In this document: piece by piece, positions 10,969 through 22,065 of the stretch
How the letters are laid out: every line of letters begins with the position of its first letter
How positions within the stretch are numbered: position 1 is the first letter of the stretch
Source of the DNA: Acrasis kona
Taxonomy: Eukaryota; Heterolobosea; Eutetramitea; Acrasida; Acrasidae
Reading direction: 5' to 3'
Length of the DNA: 58,268 nucleotides
NCBI GenBank assembly: GCA_026419775.2
Contig: JAOPGA020001357.1
Span: 1-58,268, forward strand
Translations under genes and position numbers: made by a program
The notes under the pieces: model-generated
What the model saw: only the letters and a program-made list of their open reading frames with translations
Database searches by the model: none
What the model was told of the DNA's origin: nothing

Positions 10969-12336
10969 TTATGATAAGTAAGCTTGTTGTATTACCTTCC
11001 ACCGAATATTTGATTTTGAACGTATTGTTTGGGATGGATTTGTTGCTCTGGAGAGCTCATTAATCTCTTGGTCTGTCATTCTTAAAAGTACAGGTAGTAT
11101 GTTGTGTTTGAGCGCACCTGCCTTTTCCAAATTTCTTATCGCTGCTTTCAACCTCCTCTTCATTGATAACAGCCTGTACATGGCAAAGCAAACACTAAAG
11201 AGAACTGGTATTTTGGAAAAGAGAGTAAACCATCTTGGGAATGATGGAAAGTCTGACACTACACTGACAGCTGAAAATGCAGTGAATGCCAACATGTCTG
11301 CAGGATGCCTTGTGACAGGCGCCAACACCTTTCTAATGATACTGGAGGACAATTTGTATGCAAACTCCTCCTCGTACTCCTTTGATTTCAAAGGAGACCT
11401 ACAAGCATGTATTTGCTCATGTACAATTAACTCGGTTCGAGTTGCACCACCAACTCTCTCATTATCTTTTAAAAGAGATGAGATTTGTATAAAGGTTAAT
11501 TCTTTGTCTTCAATCTTGACTGTGTAACTAACACCAAGAGTGAACAATGGTAGATTCTTTAGCGAATAAAATCCAGGTGCCCAATCAACAATGACATCAA
11601 ACTTTGACAAGTCATTCAATACTGGCTCCTTAACCAAGTGTTGTATTGGTATTATTTCATCTGGTTTGTAGCTAAAGAACATCAACAAGGGATCTCTTGT
11701 TTTGTGTCCGGATGGCATTAATTGATACTCCAGATCTAATAACAATTTATAACGAGACAACACTTGTCGTTTGTAGGAGCGAATCTGATCCTTCATAGAC
11801 ACAGACGAAGAATAAGACGCCCAGAGGTGACCCATTTTATTCAAGTACAAAAGCGTGGACATTGGTACATCATTCTCCCAAGATAAATTGTTGTGAAATT
11901 GATGAATGATGGAAGCAATTCGTCCACCTTCGCTACACAATACACAAACAAATTGACTATTCTCTACATACGCCTTTATATCATTTATTTTGGGTTCATT
12001 TATGGCCTTCATTAATTTAAAAGTATGATTCAATACCTCTTGGCATTTGTTTGACGTCATACAATTAGATTCGTGGAAGCAAATCTCAAACAAGTCCTGA
12101 TCAGAAATCTTATGAACATGTTCTGCATCCACAAATGTAAAATCTCCACGTTCATAATGCAATCCACCGTCTTCAAAATGTGAAAAGGATAAATGTATGC
12201 CCGTATTTTGATACACGATAATCAATCTCGCCAATCTAATCAAAGAATGCCATTTCGTTGCAACTGTGCTTCTGTGCGTCGACAATTCAATCTTCATTAC
12301 AATGGGTTGACATTTACAATTTAGATAAAAATACAT
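10969..12336 (-). CDS. Unidentified protein with possible C-terminal membrane hairpin
   Basis: Uninterrupted 455-aa gene; a second in-frame ATG gives MKIELSTHRS and 442 aa. I do not recognise the family. Residues ~345-395 are hydrophobic in two stretches (MLAFTAFSAVSVVSDF and FSKIPVLFSVCFAMYRLL), followed by a basic MKRRLKAAIRNLEK segment, which suggests a membrane hairpin with a short cytosolic tail. The N-terminal two thirds are soluble-looking, with several Cys. It lies head-to-tail downstream of the MAP kinase gene and converges on pescadillo. Confidence 0.7.
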   Translation of the reverse strand: MYFYLNCKCQPIVMKIELSTHRSTVATKWHSLIRLARLIIVYQNTGIHLSFSHFEDGGLHYERGDFTFVDAEHVHKISDQDLFEICFHESNCMTSNKCQEVLNHTFKLMKAINEPKINDIKAYVENSQFVCVLCSEGGRIASIIHQFHNNLSWENDVPMSTLLYLNKMGHLWASYSSSVSMKDQIRSYKRQVLSRYKLLLDLEYQLMPSGHKTRDPLLMFFSYKPDEIIPIQHLVKEPVLNDLSKFDVIVDWAPGFYSLKNLPLFTLGVSYTVKIEDKELTFIQISSLLKDNERVGGATRTELIVHEQIHACRSPLKSKEYEEEFAYKLSSSIIRKVLAPVTRHPADMLAFTAFSAVSVVSDFPSFPRWFTLFSKIPVLFSVCFAMYRLLSMKRRLKAAIRNLEKAGALKHNILPVLLRMTDQEINELSRATNPSQTIRSKSNIRWKVIQQAYLS

Positions 12337-12350
12337 TTAATTAAATAACA

Positions 12351-13938
12351 TTAAACAGCAATGACTTCAGGTTCCTTATCCTTTTTCGTCTTTTTAAATA
12401 ACTTCTTCATCCTGCTAAACAAACTCTTCTTCTTCTTCTTGACGACTTTATTCTCATCGCCCGATATCACCTCCTCCTCTTCATTCTCCAACACCTTCTT
12501 CAAATCCTCCTGCACGGCCATTACAACGGGAGACATCATTGCGCTTCTCATCTTTTGTAGCTCTGCTTCACGATCCTCTTGTGTCTTGTGCTTGACTATG
12601 GGTGATGTGCCTGCCAAACGATGTATTCCTGCATAATCTAGAATGGTGTCGAATGCTTCCCTCTTGATTGAAATTAAATCAGTGATGCGATCTTCGAACG
12701 AAGAGTCGAATGGTCTCGCCAACAATAGAGCCTTCTCGTCGAATAAACTCGATAGGTATGGATGACGAAGGGCATCTAGAGCGGAGATGCGTTTTTCGGG
12801 ATTGAATTCCAACATTTTCTCCAACAAATCGATCGCGTCTTCGTGAGCCTGTGGGAACAAGTTCCTCAGGGGTTGCTTCTTGAATTTTGGTAATCCGTTG
12901 ATGAACTCCAATCCCTGTGGCGATCCCTTTACATTTTCCATTTCTTGACTTCCTAATACTTGTAAAATCTTTTCGACTTGGTTGATGGGAGATGAGCCCT
13001 TGAACAAGACACCCTTTCCAATCAATTCGGCCATGATGCAACCAACACTCCAAATGTCAATTGCTTTGCTGACGGTTTTATGGTTGAGTAGTAGTTCTGG
13101 AGATCTGTACCACCGCGTGACTACATAGTTCGTGCTCATGGTTGGGTCTTCCGAAAAGTCTAGTGCTCTTGCTAATCCAAAATCACAAATTTTGATTTCA
13201 CAATTGCTGTTGACTAGAATGTTCTCTGGTTTCAAATCTCTGTGTAGGATATCTGCACTGTGCATGTAAGCAATGGCGCTTAGTATTTGGAACATCAAGT
13301 ATTGGACGTGACGGTTGCTGAGTTTTTGTTCGGTTACGAGGAAATCACGAAGATCTGCTTCCTGTTGATGGGTTAATGAAGAGATGAAAGTGTCGACGTA
13401 CCATGAGCTCAGTGATGAAATAGACATCTCTAAACTCTCCGTAGGAGGGTGGAGGTATGATGCTTTTCAAGTTGATAATGTTAGGATGGTTCAAATGGGT
13501 CAATATTTTCATCTCTCTGAGAATGCGCTTAGGGATCAGAGTTTGTCTTAGTAGAGCGTTCTTTGACATTTTTTGGTTTCGGTTCTGCATGAGCATTTCT
13601 TCTTCTTTGCCTGTCGGGAACACCTTTGCACATTTTTTAATGGCCACTGTGGTTTGTGTGTTGACGTCGAAGCAGCTCACTACCATTCCGTAACTTCCTC
13701 TGCCGATAACCTCTTGAATGTTATATCTCTCTTGAATAAAGAAGGTTTCGTTTTGGATAATCTTTGGTACCAGGTCAAGATTAATGATTTGATCCTGTTC
13801 ATCTACGGAGAGCGTGGGTGACTTGACAGTATCGTCTTCCACAACATTATCTGATGGACTAGTCAATCCACTTTCTTGCTCCTGCTCATAAACCTTTTGC
13901 TGGCTTTGAGTTCTAATGTGAGCCATTGTTGCAGTCAT
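12351..13938 (-). CDS. MAP kinase with atypical TNY activation loop
   Basis: Exons 13938-13402 and 13361-12351 with a 40-nt intron (GTACGT..CAACAG) in phase 0; 515 aa. All kinase motifs are present: glycine loop GRGSYGMV (79-86), VAIKK (K101), catalytic HRDLKPEN (D221), DFG (239-241), and the MAPK signature YVVTRWYRSPELLL followed by DIWSVGCIMAELI. The dual-phosphorylation site, normally TEY, TDY, TGY or TPY, is TNY (256-258). There is an extra ~25-residue insert between the ATP lysine and helix C (PTGKEEEMLMQNRNQKMSK). The C-terminal extension ends in a very basic stretch (KKKKKSLFSRMKKLFKKTKK) that may bind membranes or nucleic acid. Active-kinase geometry looks intact. Confidence 0.9.
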
Positions 13939-14141
13939 TGTGTATTATTATTTTATTGTTGACTGTTTGCAAAAGTCAAGTTATTGATTATTTTTGACAG
14001 ATGTGGTTCGGTACTTGACAGGCAGGTGATGGTTATTTTTAGACTCCTTTATCTCAAAAAGTAGAACATTCAATAAAAAATATTTCATCATACAAGGTAA
14101 AAAACGAATCTCGCGTTAATAACTTGTCAGAGAAGATAGAA

Positions 14142-17100
14142 CTATTTTAAATTTATTACTACTTGCCTTGGCTCGTCCTCCTCTACGGCACGCTTAGTCT
14201 CTGGAATGAAGATCATCTTCTTTTGAACAACATCCTCATGTGGTCTACTCGACCGCGTGAGATGGCCTCTATCTTTCACAACGACAGATGCATCATTGTT
14301 ATGCTGGTTTATTTGAACCTTTGAAGACAAAGCACCATCAACACTAGCTACGTCTTGTTTCGACGAAGCAACAACATCAACATCTTCGTTAGAAACAGTT
14401 TTGGAGATGGTGTCATTTTTTATTACATGATTTAAATCTTCAACAACACCATGGTCATCCGATAAAGATGATGACTCTGTTGGAAGAACACTAGAAGAAG
14501 AAGATTTATCGTCAACAAACAATACTGAATTCAGATATTGTTGTTGCTGTTCTTTTAATTGAGCAAGTTGGCTCATAAATGGTTTTGGTTTCTCCTCCAC
14601 CACAGGTTCAACCACCATGATATTCGGTTCCTCTTCGTGATCATGAGCAACGCTCATCAATCGATCATAAAACGTTCTACAAACAACATCCATGAACTCA
14701 TCTTTATAGATCACCAATTTCGATTCAAAATCACTAACACCCAAATCACGATTTGAATCCCATTGATTCTGTACATATTTATATCCAGCGTTTTTCAGTC
14801 CCTTTATGAATTCCTTATCAGATACGCTCTGATAAGCGCTCTCTAATTGTTGATTGATGGAGTCGAATAAATTAGAGGTGGCTGCGCTGGGGAACAATGC
14901 CCTTAACACGTGTAAGATTCTAACCTTACTAATCACCACTCTTTTACCGACCACATCATCACAACTTTTCGCTTGCGAGGGATAGAACTCGGGACCTCTC
15001 TTTTCAGAATTAAGCAAAGAGTAAGCAGCCAAGTATTTATCCAACACGCGAGCGTCCCAAGTCTCTTCTACGAAATTTGCAAAAATGTCCACTCTTTTAT
15101 CTTCGTTTCTATAGCGAGCTATGGTGGCCATCAATGCACCTGCATATTGGTCCACTAACTCTGATGTTCCGTATTGTTTTTTGAGGTAATCCACCACTAG
15201 TTCGGTCAAACTATGTTTGAATGATTGATGACCGATACTTGAATCAGGTCTTTCCATTTGTCTGTTCAATCGCTCTTCGTAGACCTTATTTGCCAAGTTT
15301 AGGAGCCACGGAAGCGATTTGATGTTATTGTTGCTCTTTAACTTGACGTGTCTATTTAGTATTTGAGCCAATCGATCGCTCTTGGCTGGATCTCCTATGC
15401 CTCTCCTCTTTTGTGGAGATCGACTTCCGTTGGGTGCATATGAAGTGGGTTCTCTACTTAGTTCTGCCCTGAGCGAATCTTTATTGTAATGAGACGATGA
15501 AGATTCGAAATGATTTTCGAATTGGTGATTCGAATCTTCGAAAATATCATCGCCCGTTTGAACGCCTATATCTCTCTTTCGTTTCTCTAATTCGAATTTC
15601 TTTGGTTGTTTCCATGCTGGATGGTGATTTTGAGGATGGGGGAGAATGGGTTCTTCCACAATTTCCTCCTCCGCGAATCCAGTCAAGAACGTGGTACTTG
15701 GTTCATTTACAATTTTCTTTGCCTTCTTTTTGTGATCGGATGGCGAATTTGATTTTACAATGGGTTCCGTTACAATGGATTCGTGAGCATTAGCGGTAGC
15801 ATGTACAGTGGTGGTAACATTGTTCTTTTGAATTTGTTTTGTTTTTTCTTGTGTATTTACAATGGAAGTTGGTCTCGTTGTAACGGTCGTAGTTGTGCTC
15901 GTGGTTGGCTTGACTTGTTCGTTATTTTTAGTAATTGAGAATTTCCGTGAGATGGGCGGCAATGCATTTGAGTTATTGTTGTTCTTGTTAATTGGAATTA
16001 ATGTAGTCGACGAGGTATGATTTGAGTTTTTGGACATTACATTTTTCTGGATTAATTTCTCCGAATTGTTTTTTTCTTTTGCTGCAGCGGTTCCTTTTCT
16101 CGTGGCCGTACTATCTCTTGTGTTTCTTTTATTCGCTCTCTTGTCATCTGCTAGTTTGCGACCTGTTGCTGTGACTTGCTCCGAACGTACTCTTGCGGTT
16201 GGTGCAGTGCTGTTGGCAGCAGATATGACTTCGTCGTGATTAGATTCCACATCATCCATTAATCTCATTGCCGTCAATTCATCGATTCTCCTCAATAGTT
16301 GATTATTTTCCAACTCTAATTGAGAAATCTTTTCGACGTTTTCTGATTGATCTTGATTTTCGTCGGAAGCGGCATCATCTTCATTTTTGATTAGATTGCT
16401 CTTGTATTCTAATTCTCGTTCTAATCTTTCGATAATGTCTTTTTGGTACTTGTTATCGGAATTGGCATTGTGTAGACTTTCTTCGAGTGATAAAATGTAT
16501 GATGACGTGTCGAGGTTTCCATCTCCGTATTCGATTGATTCTTTTAGTTCGTTTGAGTTTTCGGTTGGGTCGAAAAAGAAGACCTTGACGCGGTCTTCAT
16601 CATCGTATGGTTTGATGATTAAACGAATGTCTTTGTTTTTTCTTCTCTCTAACATGTCTATCCTTTCTTGTCGTTCTTCCTCTTCGTGTTCCTTTTCTTT
16701 CTTAATTGCTTGTTGTACTGCGACCATTTCGTGTAGACGACTGTTAATGTCATATAAGGATGAAAGTATTTGTTGAAGCGACACTTCTTTGATTTCTTTT
16801 AATTTGAGTGGATCCATGTTAGTTGTGAATGATTTGTCGAAGGTAACCTGCACAATGCTACAAAAAAGTTAGATTGTAATAATAAGTAATGTGACTTGCT
16901 GTGAGATGTTTTGTATGGTTGATAAAGTATCGCTCAGATTGTTATGAATTAACCTTGTCAAGCGGTCGGTAATGTTTTGTTGAGTGTTTGTTTCTTCTAA
17001 CGTGACTGCATATCGGATCTCTTGGAGAGTTGCAGATAAACTATTTTCAATGTCAATCTTGTCTCGCCCCAACTTTTTCGCTCTTTTTCTACGTTTGATT

Positions 17101-18437
17101 TCCTTGGCTTCCTCAATCTTCTTCCTCTTTTCCTCTTCTTCTTGTTGTTTCTGTCAATTGTTAATCACATGAAAAAATGTAATGCTTACAATGTTGTATT
17201 CTGCAATCACATTATCCGCAATGTCAACTTTTATATCAGTTACAAATTCCTCCCATGATTTTTCTCCTTTTAAGATTCTCATTACAAGATCGTATTTTGG
17301 CAGTTCTGAAAGAGATCTTCTCAATTGCTCTCTCTCAATCAAAACGTTTTTATGATCCATTAATTCCTCGTACATCTATTTGGAGTTAAACATATTTTAA
17401 TCAATCATGTAATGTACCTGATCTTTAATGTTTTCTGATTCTGAGCGAAGAGAGTCAATCATGACCTCGTACTCTTCTAGTAATCGCAATCTCTCTGTTG
17501 ACTTGTTGTGTTCCGTCCTCATGATGTGAATTGTACTTTCGTGGTAACGAGCCATAAACTCATAAATCTTTTCCATAATGACACCTCTCTCTACACATGA
17601 CACAAAAACTTGACGAAGAATTTCAAAAAATGCAGTATTATGAATTTTAAATGTTCTTTGTAAGTTATCAATACTTGATTCAAAGTAATCGTGTTCAGTG
17701 ATAAGCACTTTCTTTTTGTTATCTTCGTTCACTTGATGCAACATCTCATCAATGACTTTCGCCAAAAGATAAATTTCTTGTCTTTTATCTGGCTCTTTGG
17801 ATGGAAATAACAGCTTTTCCCAAGTATTTTGGTCTTTGTTGTATTTTTTCTTAATTTTTAAAAAAATGAATTTAATTAATTGACACTTACATCATCCATG
17901 TCTTCATCAATGACAGGTTTGTTTGAATAAACAAAATATTCTGGAGGTATGAGCGACTGAGGTATGAAACCTTTCGGACCTTTTGCAATTTTTTATTCTC
18001 AATGTTACTTCCTGAATAGACCGCATGTATGAATGGTCCCCACAAACAAACATTTCATTCAGACTCTTTTTCAAAGAAGTTCCTTCAATTAGATTAGCAG
18101 CGATCATTTCGTCTTCGTCGCGACTACTTGTCGTTGGTAGTGCTTCTGATCTGTTGAAGACAGCTTTTTTACGTTCGCTTATTGTTGTATTTACAGGTCC
18201 AAATGTGCTGTCAAGAGCACTTTGGCTTCTATCGTTTTTTGTAATTCGTGATTTACTGAGTGCACTCATTTTTGAAAATGATTCACTTGGAAGGAAGCTT
18301 GACACAGCTGGAAGTTTAACTGAATGGCTTCTAAATCTTCTTTTTGTTCCAGAAACATCATTTGCATCCGTAAATGTAATATCCATCCCATGTTCGTCCA
18401 CGACATTGCCACGCCCAAGCTTATGGTTACGTCCCAT
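14142..18437 (-). CDS. AXDND1-like axonemal dynein light-chain-domain protein with long C-terminal extension
   Basis: Proposed exons: 18437-18044, 17979-17891, 17849-17418, 17375-17190, 17150-16896 and 16847-14142. Introns 2-5 are 39-48 nt with good GT/AG sites. The first junction is uncertain: the best in-phase solution is a 64-nt intron. The frame sums to about 1353 aa. The recognisable part is the axonemal dynein light chain domain: GFIPQSLIPPEYF, then IHNTAFFEILRQVFVSCVERGVIMEKI followed by a coiled coil. The C-terminal ~900 residues add Ser/Thr-rich linker and a helical domain (about SLPWLLNLANKVYEERLNRQ to MDVVCRTFYDRL) that I cannot name. Expected location is the ciliary axoneme. A separate second gene starting near 16850 is unlikely, since the phase-0 intron joins cleanly. 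Confidence 0.65.
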
Positions 18438-18523
18438 GCATGAATATTCTTTTATTGTAATCTATGCTACGGAGGACAACCTGGACTGGCGCACAAACAA
18501 GATGCAATTCACACTAAATTATT

Positions 18524-19201
18524 TTATTCACTCATGTGTTTGATTGAGGATGCTTCCACTAATTGTTGGTTCACAAAGTCCCAGTTAACAACATCCCAAA
18601 AGGTCTTCAAATATTCTGGTCTTCTGTTTTGGTGGTCCAAATAATACGCATGCTCCCAAACGTCACAGGTAAGTAGCGGAATGGCATTTTCAACGAATGG
18701 CGTACCCGCATTGCTTGACTTCCAGATGCTGATTTGGTTATCCTTTAGAATCAACCAGGCCCAACCACTTCCGAACAAAGCAACAGCTTGTTCGGTGAAT
18801 TGTTTTTTGAATGAGTCCAAAGAACCGTACTGCTTGTTGATTGCGTTGGCAATTTCACCTTTGAATTCTGAACCGTTTGGAGTCATACACTTCCAGTAGA
18901 ATGAATGGTTGAAATGTTGTGCGGCATTATTGAAAACTTGGGTATGCTTTTGGTCGAAAGCGGTTTCAACAATAATTTGATCAAGAGGTTTTCCTTCAAA
19001 TTCTGATCCTGGTAATAAACCATTAAGTTTATCAATGTATGTCTTGTGATGCTTGTTGTAGTGGTAGTCAAGCTGCTTTGGGCTGATGCATGGAGGAACA
19101 CCGCCTTCAACAGGGTAATCAAGCTTTGGTAAACTGTGTTGGCTTCTTGAGGTTACAGTAAGCAGAGGAGTGCGAATAAGTCTTGTTGCGTTCTTCAACA
19201 T
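18524..19201 (-). CDS. Iron-type superoxide dismutase, mitochondrial
   Basis: Single exon, 225 aa. The N-terminal ~23 residues (MLKNATRLIRTPLLTVTSRS) form a basic, hydroxylated presequence. Metal ligands are H47 (DYHYNK), H99 (FNHSFYW), D180 and H184 (DVWEHAYYLDH). Gln95, four residues before H99 (AAQHFNH), and FGSGWAWL mark the Fe-type (SodB-like) lineage rather than the animal mitochondrial Mn type. It converts superoxide to O2 and H2O2. Length is normal for the family. It is transcribed in the same direction as the AXDND1-like gene, with its stop 86 bp upstream of that gene's ATG. Confidence 0.92.
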   Translation of the reverse strand: MLKNATRLIRTPLLTVTSRSQHSLPKLDYPVEGGVPPCISPKQLDYHYNKHHKTYIDKLNGLLPGSEFEGKPLDQIIVETAFDQKHTQVFNNAAQHFNHSFYWKCMTPNGSEFKGEIANAINKQYGSLDSFKKQFTEQAVALFGSGWAWLILKDNQISIWKSSNAGTPFVENAIPLLTCDVWEHAYYLDHQNRRPEYLKTFWDVVNWDFVNQQLVEASSIKHMSE

Positions 19202-19776
19202 TGATCCGAGTGTTTTTGTGTTGTTTTAGAGTTGATTGTAAGAGAAATGGAAGTCAACAATAGTTTACTCACAGCATCCCCATCGGCTTTAACATGTTCG
19301 TCGGATAAATTTTCTGTATCGTTAGATACACAGAAAAATTAGAGAGAACTTCAAGTTCAAGAAATTGAGCAGCTTTATCAACGGTATCGTTGATGCGGAT
19401 TATGTAACAAAACCTATTCACAAAATTGAAAGAAGAACTTGATGGAATTTACGCTTAATAATATCAACGTTAATATTATTTATTAAAGTGATAATTGTTT
19501 GTCCTCATTGTTGAATCTTTTGCCATTCGTCCCAACAGTAACCGCAAACGTAAAAGCGCTAATTAATGCAAATAAACAACATTTATTAACATTTGCCAAA
19601 TTTTAAAGTTTGTTACCATTAACTACCTTTAAAACAGTTTTTTAAATTGTATCATTGTTACACAAAAGTATTATATCGGTATCTTATATGAAATGATAAT
19701 CCGTCACGTTCATTCCTCATCGGAGTTTTTTAATGTTGATTACAATATTATTCCCAACGACGATAACTATTCAAAA
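19202..19776. other. Divergent intergenic region
   Basis: About 575 bp between the SOD start and the likely start of the membrane protein at 19777. AT-rich; the 60 bp before 19690 are nearly all A/T with poly-T runs. No RNA gene or conserved ORF seen. It should contain two promoters. Confidence 0.4.
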
Positions 19777-21069
19777 ATGAACAAAATAAGGTGCACCATC
19801 TTATTGTCTATTGTGGGTCTTGTGTTCAGTGAATACCTTTATTCTAAAGAAGTTGTTAGCTTAAGAGCGAATCATGAACCCGCTGTGCAAAACGGTACAT
19901 TTATCGCACCATTCCGCTCACACAACAAATTAATTTACAGAACATCGCCTTTCGACTTGAACGCTAACAAAACACATGACTTATTTGTCGTCGATATCAA
20001 CTCACCAAACCTCGGCGCGTTCGAACCTGACCACTCATTCCCCGCGCACTCAACACTAGGAGGAGATTTTGTGAGAGACGATAACCAATATAACGTATAC
20101 GAACACACTCAGGAGTCACTAAAGCTACACAACTTTTATTTCGAAACAAACGGGTCTGTTGTTGAGACAGTCATTCCTCTTCCATCGTTGGCTCCATACA
20201 CACCGCCCTCTTGCTCTGTATTCAATAATGTCACCAATCGCGTTTACACTTCCTACAACAGCCGTGACATGCTAGGTAGATACATTGGTAACATCGCTGT
20301 GGTGGACATTTCTAATCATTTGGTACCAGTCGTCGTCAAAACAATTGAATTGGCTGATGCGGTGTCACACACACCAATGTTCGGTAGTTGTACAATAAAG
20401 AACGGAACTGCCTTGTTCGCCGGCGAGACCAACATTTACACCATTCAGTTGAGCACCGAAACAATTGTCAGCACCATTAAAGCAGTCGACGGTACTTACA
20501 ACGGAAATTCCGTTGGAATCAACTTGGCGTTCAATGCAGATGGAACCAAATTGTATTACTCCATCTCTAGCGTTGGACCAATTCAATCCGCCACCGTTCA
20601 ATACTATGACTTATCCAACCAAACACTACATTATCTCAACGTCAGCAATTACAACGGAGTATCCGGTGTTTTTGTTGACCGTGATCAACCAATATTTTTT
20701 GTAAACAAGGACACATCCGGATCATCCTCCTTTATCATTCCCAATTTTGATAAAAGTGAATATCACGATTCTATTGTTGTACATGAAAGCTATGGCTTCA
20801 CTACCACAAAGTCAATTACTCCATTTCGTTTTGTTGGTTCTGCTATTAATGATTACAACAACGGACATGTTTATGTAGTTGGTAGTAATGGTGCAGTATA
20901 TAGATTAGATGAGAGCGATAACAAATATTTGCACATTGGAATTATTGTTGGTGTTGTACTTGTTGTCGCAGTGATTCTTATTGTTGGTTTCCTAATTGTT
21001 GCTGCAGTCATTCGCAGGCGCGCAAAGAGAAGCACAGAAGAGGAGAGAACAAGAATTCTTCTTGCTTAA
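19777..21069 (+). CDS. Type I membrane protein with beta-propeller-like ectodomain
   Basis: The frame is open from 19693, but ATG 19777 puts a clean signal peptide at the N-terminus (MNKIRCTILLSIVGLVFS), so I choose it (430 aa). The ectodomain (~20-390) is Asn/Thr/Ser-rich with many N-glycosylation sequons and repeated units such as RIAVVDISNHLVP-like and YYDLSNQTLHYLNVSN blades, suggesting a YVTN/WD-like propeller. A transmembrane segment near the C-terminus (YLHIGIIVGVVLVVAVILIVGFLIVAAVI) is followed by a short basic tail RRRAKRS..EEERTRILLA. Function unknown; cell surface or endosomal location inferred. The stop overlaps AAATAAATT. Confidence 0.75.
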   Translation: MNKIRCTILLSIVGLVFSEYLYSKEVVSLRANHEPAVQNGTFIAPFRSHNKLIYRTSPFDLNANKTHDLFVVDINSPNLGAFEPDHSFPAHSTLGGDFVRDDNQYNVYEHTQESLKLHNFYFETNGSVVETVIPLPSLAPYTPPSCSVFNNVTNRVYTSYNSRDMLGRYIGNIAVVDISNHLVPVVVKTIELADAVSHTPMFGSCTIKNGTALFAGETNIYTIQLSTETIVSTIKAVDGTYNGNSVGINLAFNADGTKLYYSISSVGPIQSATVQYYDLSNQTLHYLNVSNYNGVSGVFVDRDQPIFFVNKDTSGSSSFIIPNFDKSEYHDSIVVHESYGFTTTKSITPFRFVGSAINDYNNGHVYVVGSNGAVYRLDESDNKYLHIGIIVGVVLVVAVILIVGFLIVAAVIRRRAKRSTEEERTRILLA

Positions 21070-21175
21070 ATAAATTAGTTTTAATTAATTGTGTGTGTTG
21101 ATTCCGGAGTTTTTGGTTATTTGACAAGTGACACTTGAATAATGAAAGGGTTACAAAAGTGTGAAGACCTGGACA

Positions 21176-22057
21176 ATGGTTTTGGCTAATATCATCGACC
21201 ACAGCCGTGTTGAGGATGAATATAGCAAAAAAATGTATATATCCTTTGAAATCTTTTGTCAGTCAGCAGATGGAGGTTGGAAATTGGAAAAGAGATATTC
21301 TGATTTTAGTAGACTTCACAGCCTACTAATACATTATTACCCTCCTGAACTGATGCCCAAACTACCACCAAAAATATTTATTGGAAACAATAACGAGAGT
21401 CTCATCATGAAGAGGAGGATTTCCCTTCAACAATACTTGGATCACGTTCTGTCACAACCAGATTTTGATAATGACAAGCACGTTGATGACTTCCTGCAAA
21501 TCACGACTCACTGTAAAATAATTCAAAATAAAAAGGAACGAAAAGAAAACGTTAACATTGTAGAAGCTTTATATGATTATTCACCTTTAGATGCAACACA
21601 ACTAGGTTTCAAGAAAGGAGATAGAATAATCATCTTGAAAAGACAGAGTGGTGTGTACTATGGACAGTTGAAAGAAGATTCTAAAAAACAAGGAACTTTC
21701 CCTTCTAACTACGTTCAATTCCTGACATCTTTAAAATCTCAAAACAAAAGTTTTGTAGAATCTCCTTCAAAAATCCAAAGGCTACAATCAGTAACCTACG
21801 AAATGGACCAAGAAAGGAAAGAAAGACCCGTTGGCAAGAAGATGGTCCTGGCCATCGATCACATTGTAGAGCCACAATCTGACCAACAAATCCAATACTT
21901 TTTTCTCAAAATGTATGATAGAGTGGAGATATCAAGCCCTGATAATACCTACTATGATCAAGAATTAAAGCCAGGGTGGTCCTATGTGAAGCACATCAAG
22001 AAAAATGTTTGTTTTTGGATGCCAGATGATAGTTTATGGGAAGAACCAGAAAAATAA
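21176..22057 (+). CDS. PX and SH3 domain protein
   Basis: ATG 21176 starts MVLANIIDHSRVEDEYSKKM, which fits the first beta strands of a PX domain; 293 aa. The PX domain (~1-115) has KRYSDFSRLHSLL, the PPKIFIGN proline turn and SLQQYLDHVLSQPDF, which bind phosphoinositide headgroups. An SH3 domain follows (~125-185): ALYDYSPLDATQLGFKKGDRI .. GTFPSNYVQFL. The last ~100 residues include a second SH3-like beta segment (KKMVLAIDHIVEPQSDQQ and WSYVKHIKKNVCFWMPDD). The arrangement recalls Bem1/p47phox-type membrane-recruited scaffolds. A 15-codon upstream ORF (21142-21189) overlaps this ATG in another frame. The stop is within AATAAAAAG. Confidence 0.85.
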   Translation: MVLANIIDHSRVEDEYSKKMYISFEIFCQSADGGWKLEKRYSDFSRLHSLLIHYYPPELMPKLPPKIFIGNNNESLIMKRRISLQQYLDHVLSQPDFDNDKHVDDFLQITTHCKIIQNKKERKENVNIVEALYDYSPLDATQLGFKKGDRIIILKRQSGVYYGQLKEDSKKQGTFPSNYVQFLTSLKSQNKSFVESPSKIQRLQSVTYEMDQERKERPVGKKMVLAIDHIVEPQSDQQIQYFFLKMYDRVEISSPDNTYYDQELKPGWSYVKHIKKNVCFWMPDDSLWEEPEK

Positions 22058-22065
22058 AAAGATTT

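Noticed and set aside
21159-21204. A 46-nt intron joining an upstream ATG (21142) to the PX domain
   Set aside because: It is in phase, but it would delete the PX beta strand VLANIIDHS; the unspliced ATG at 21176 gives a better domain.
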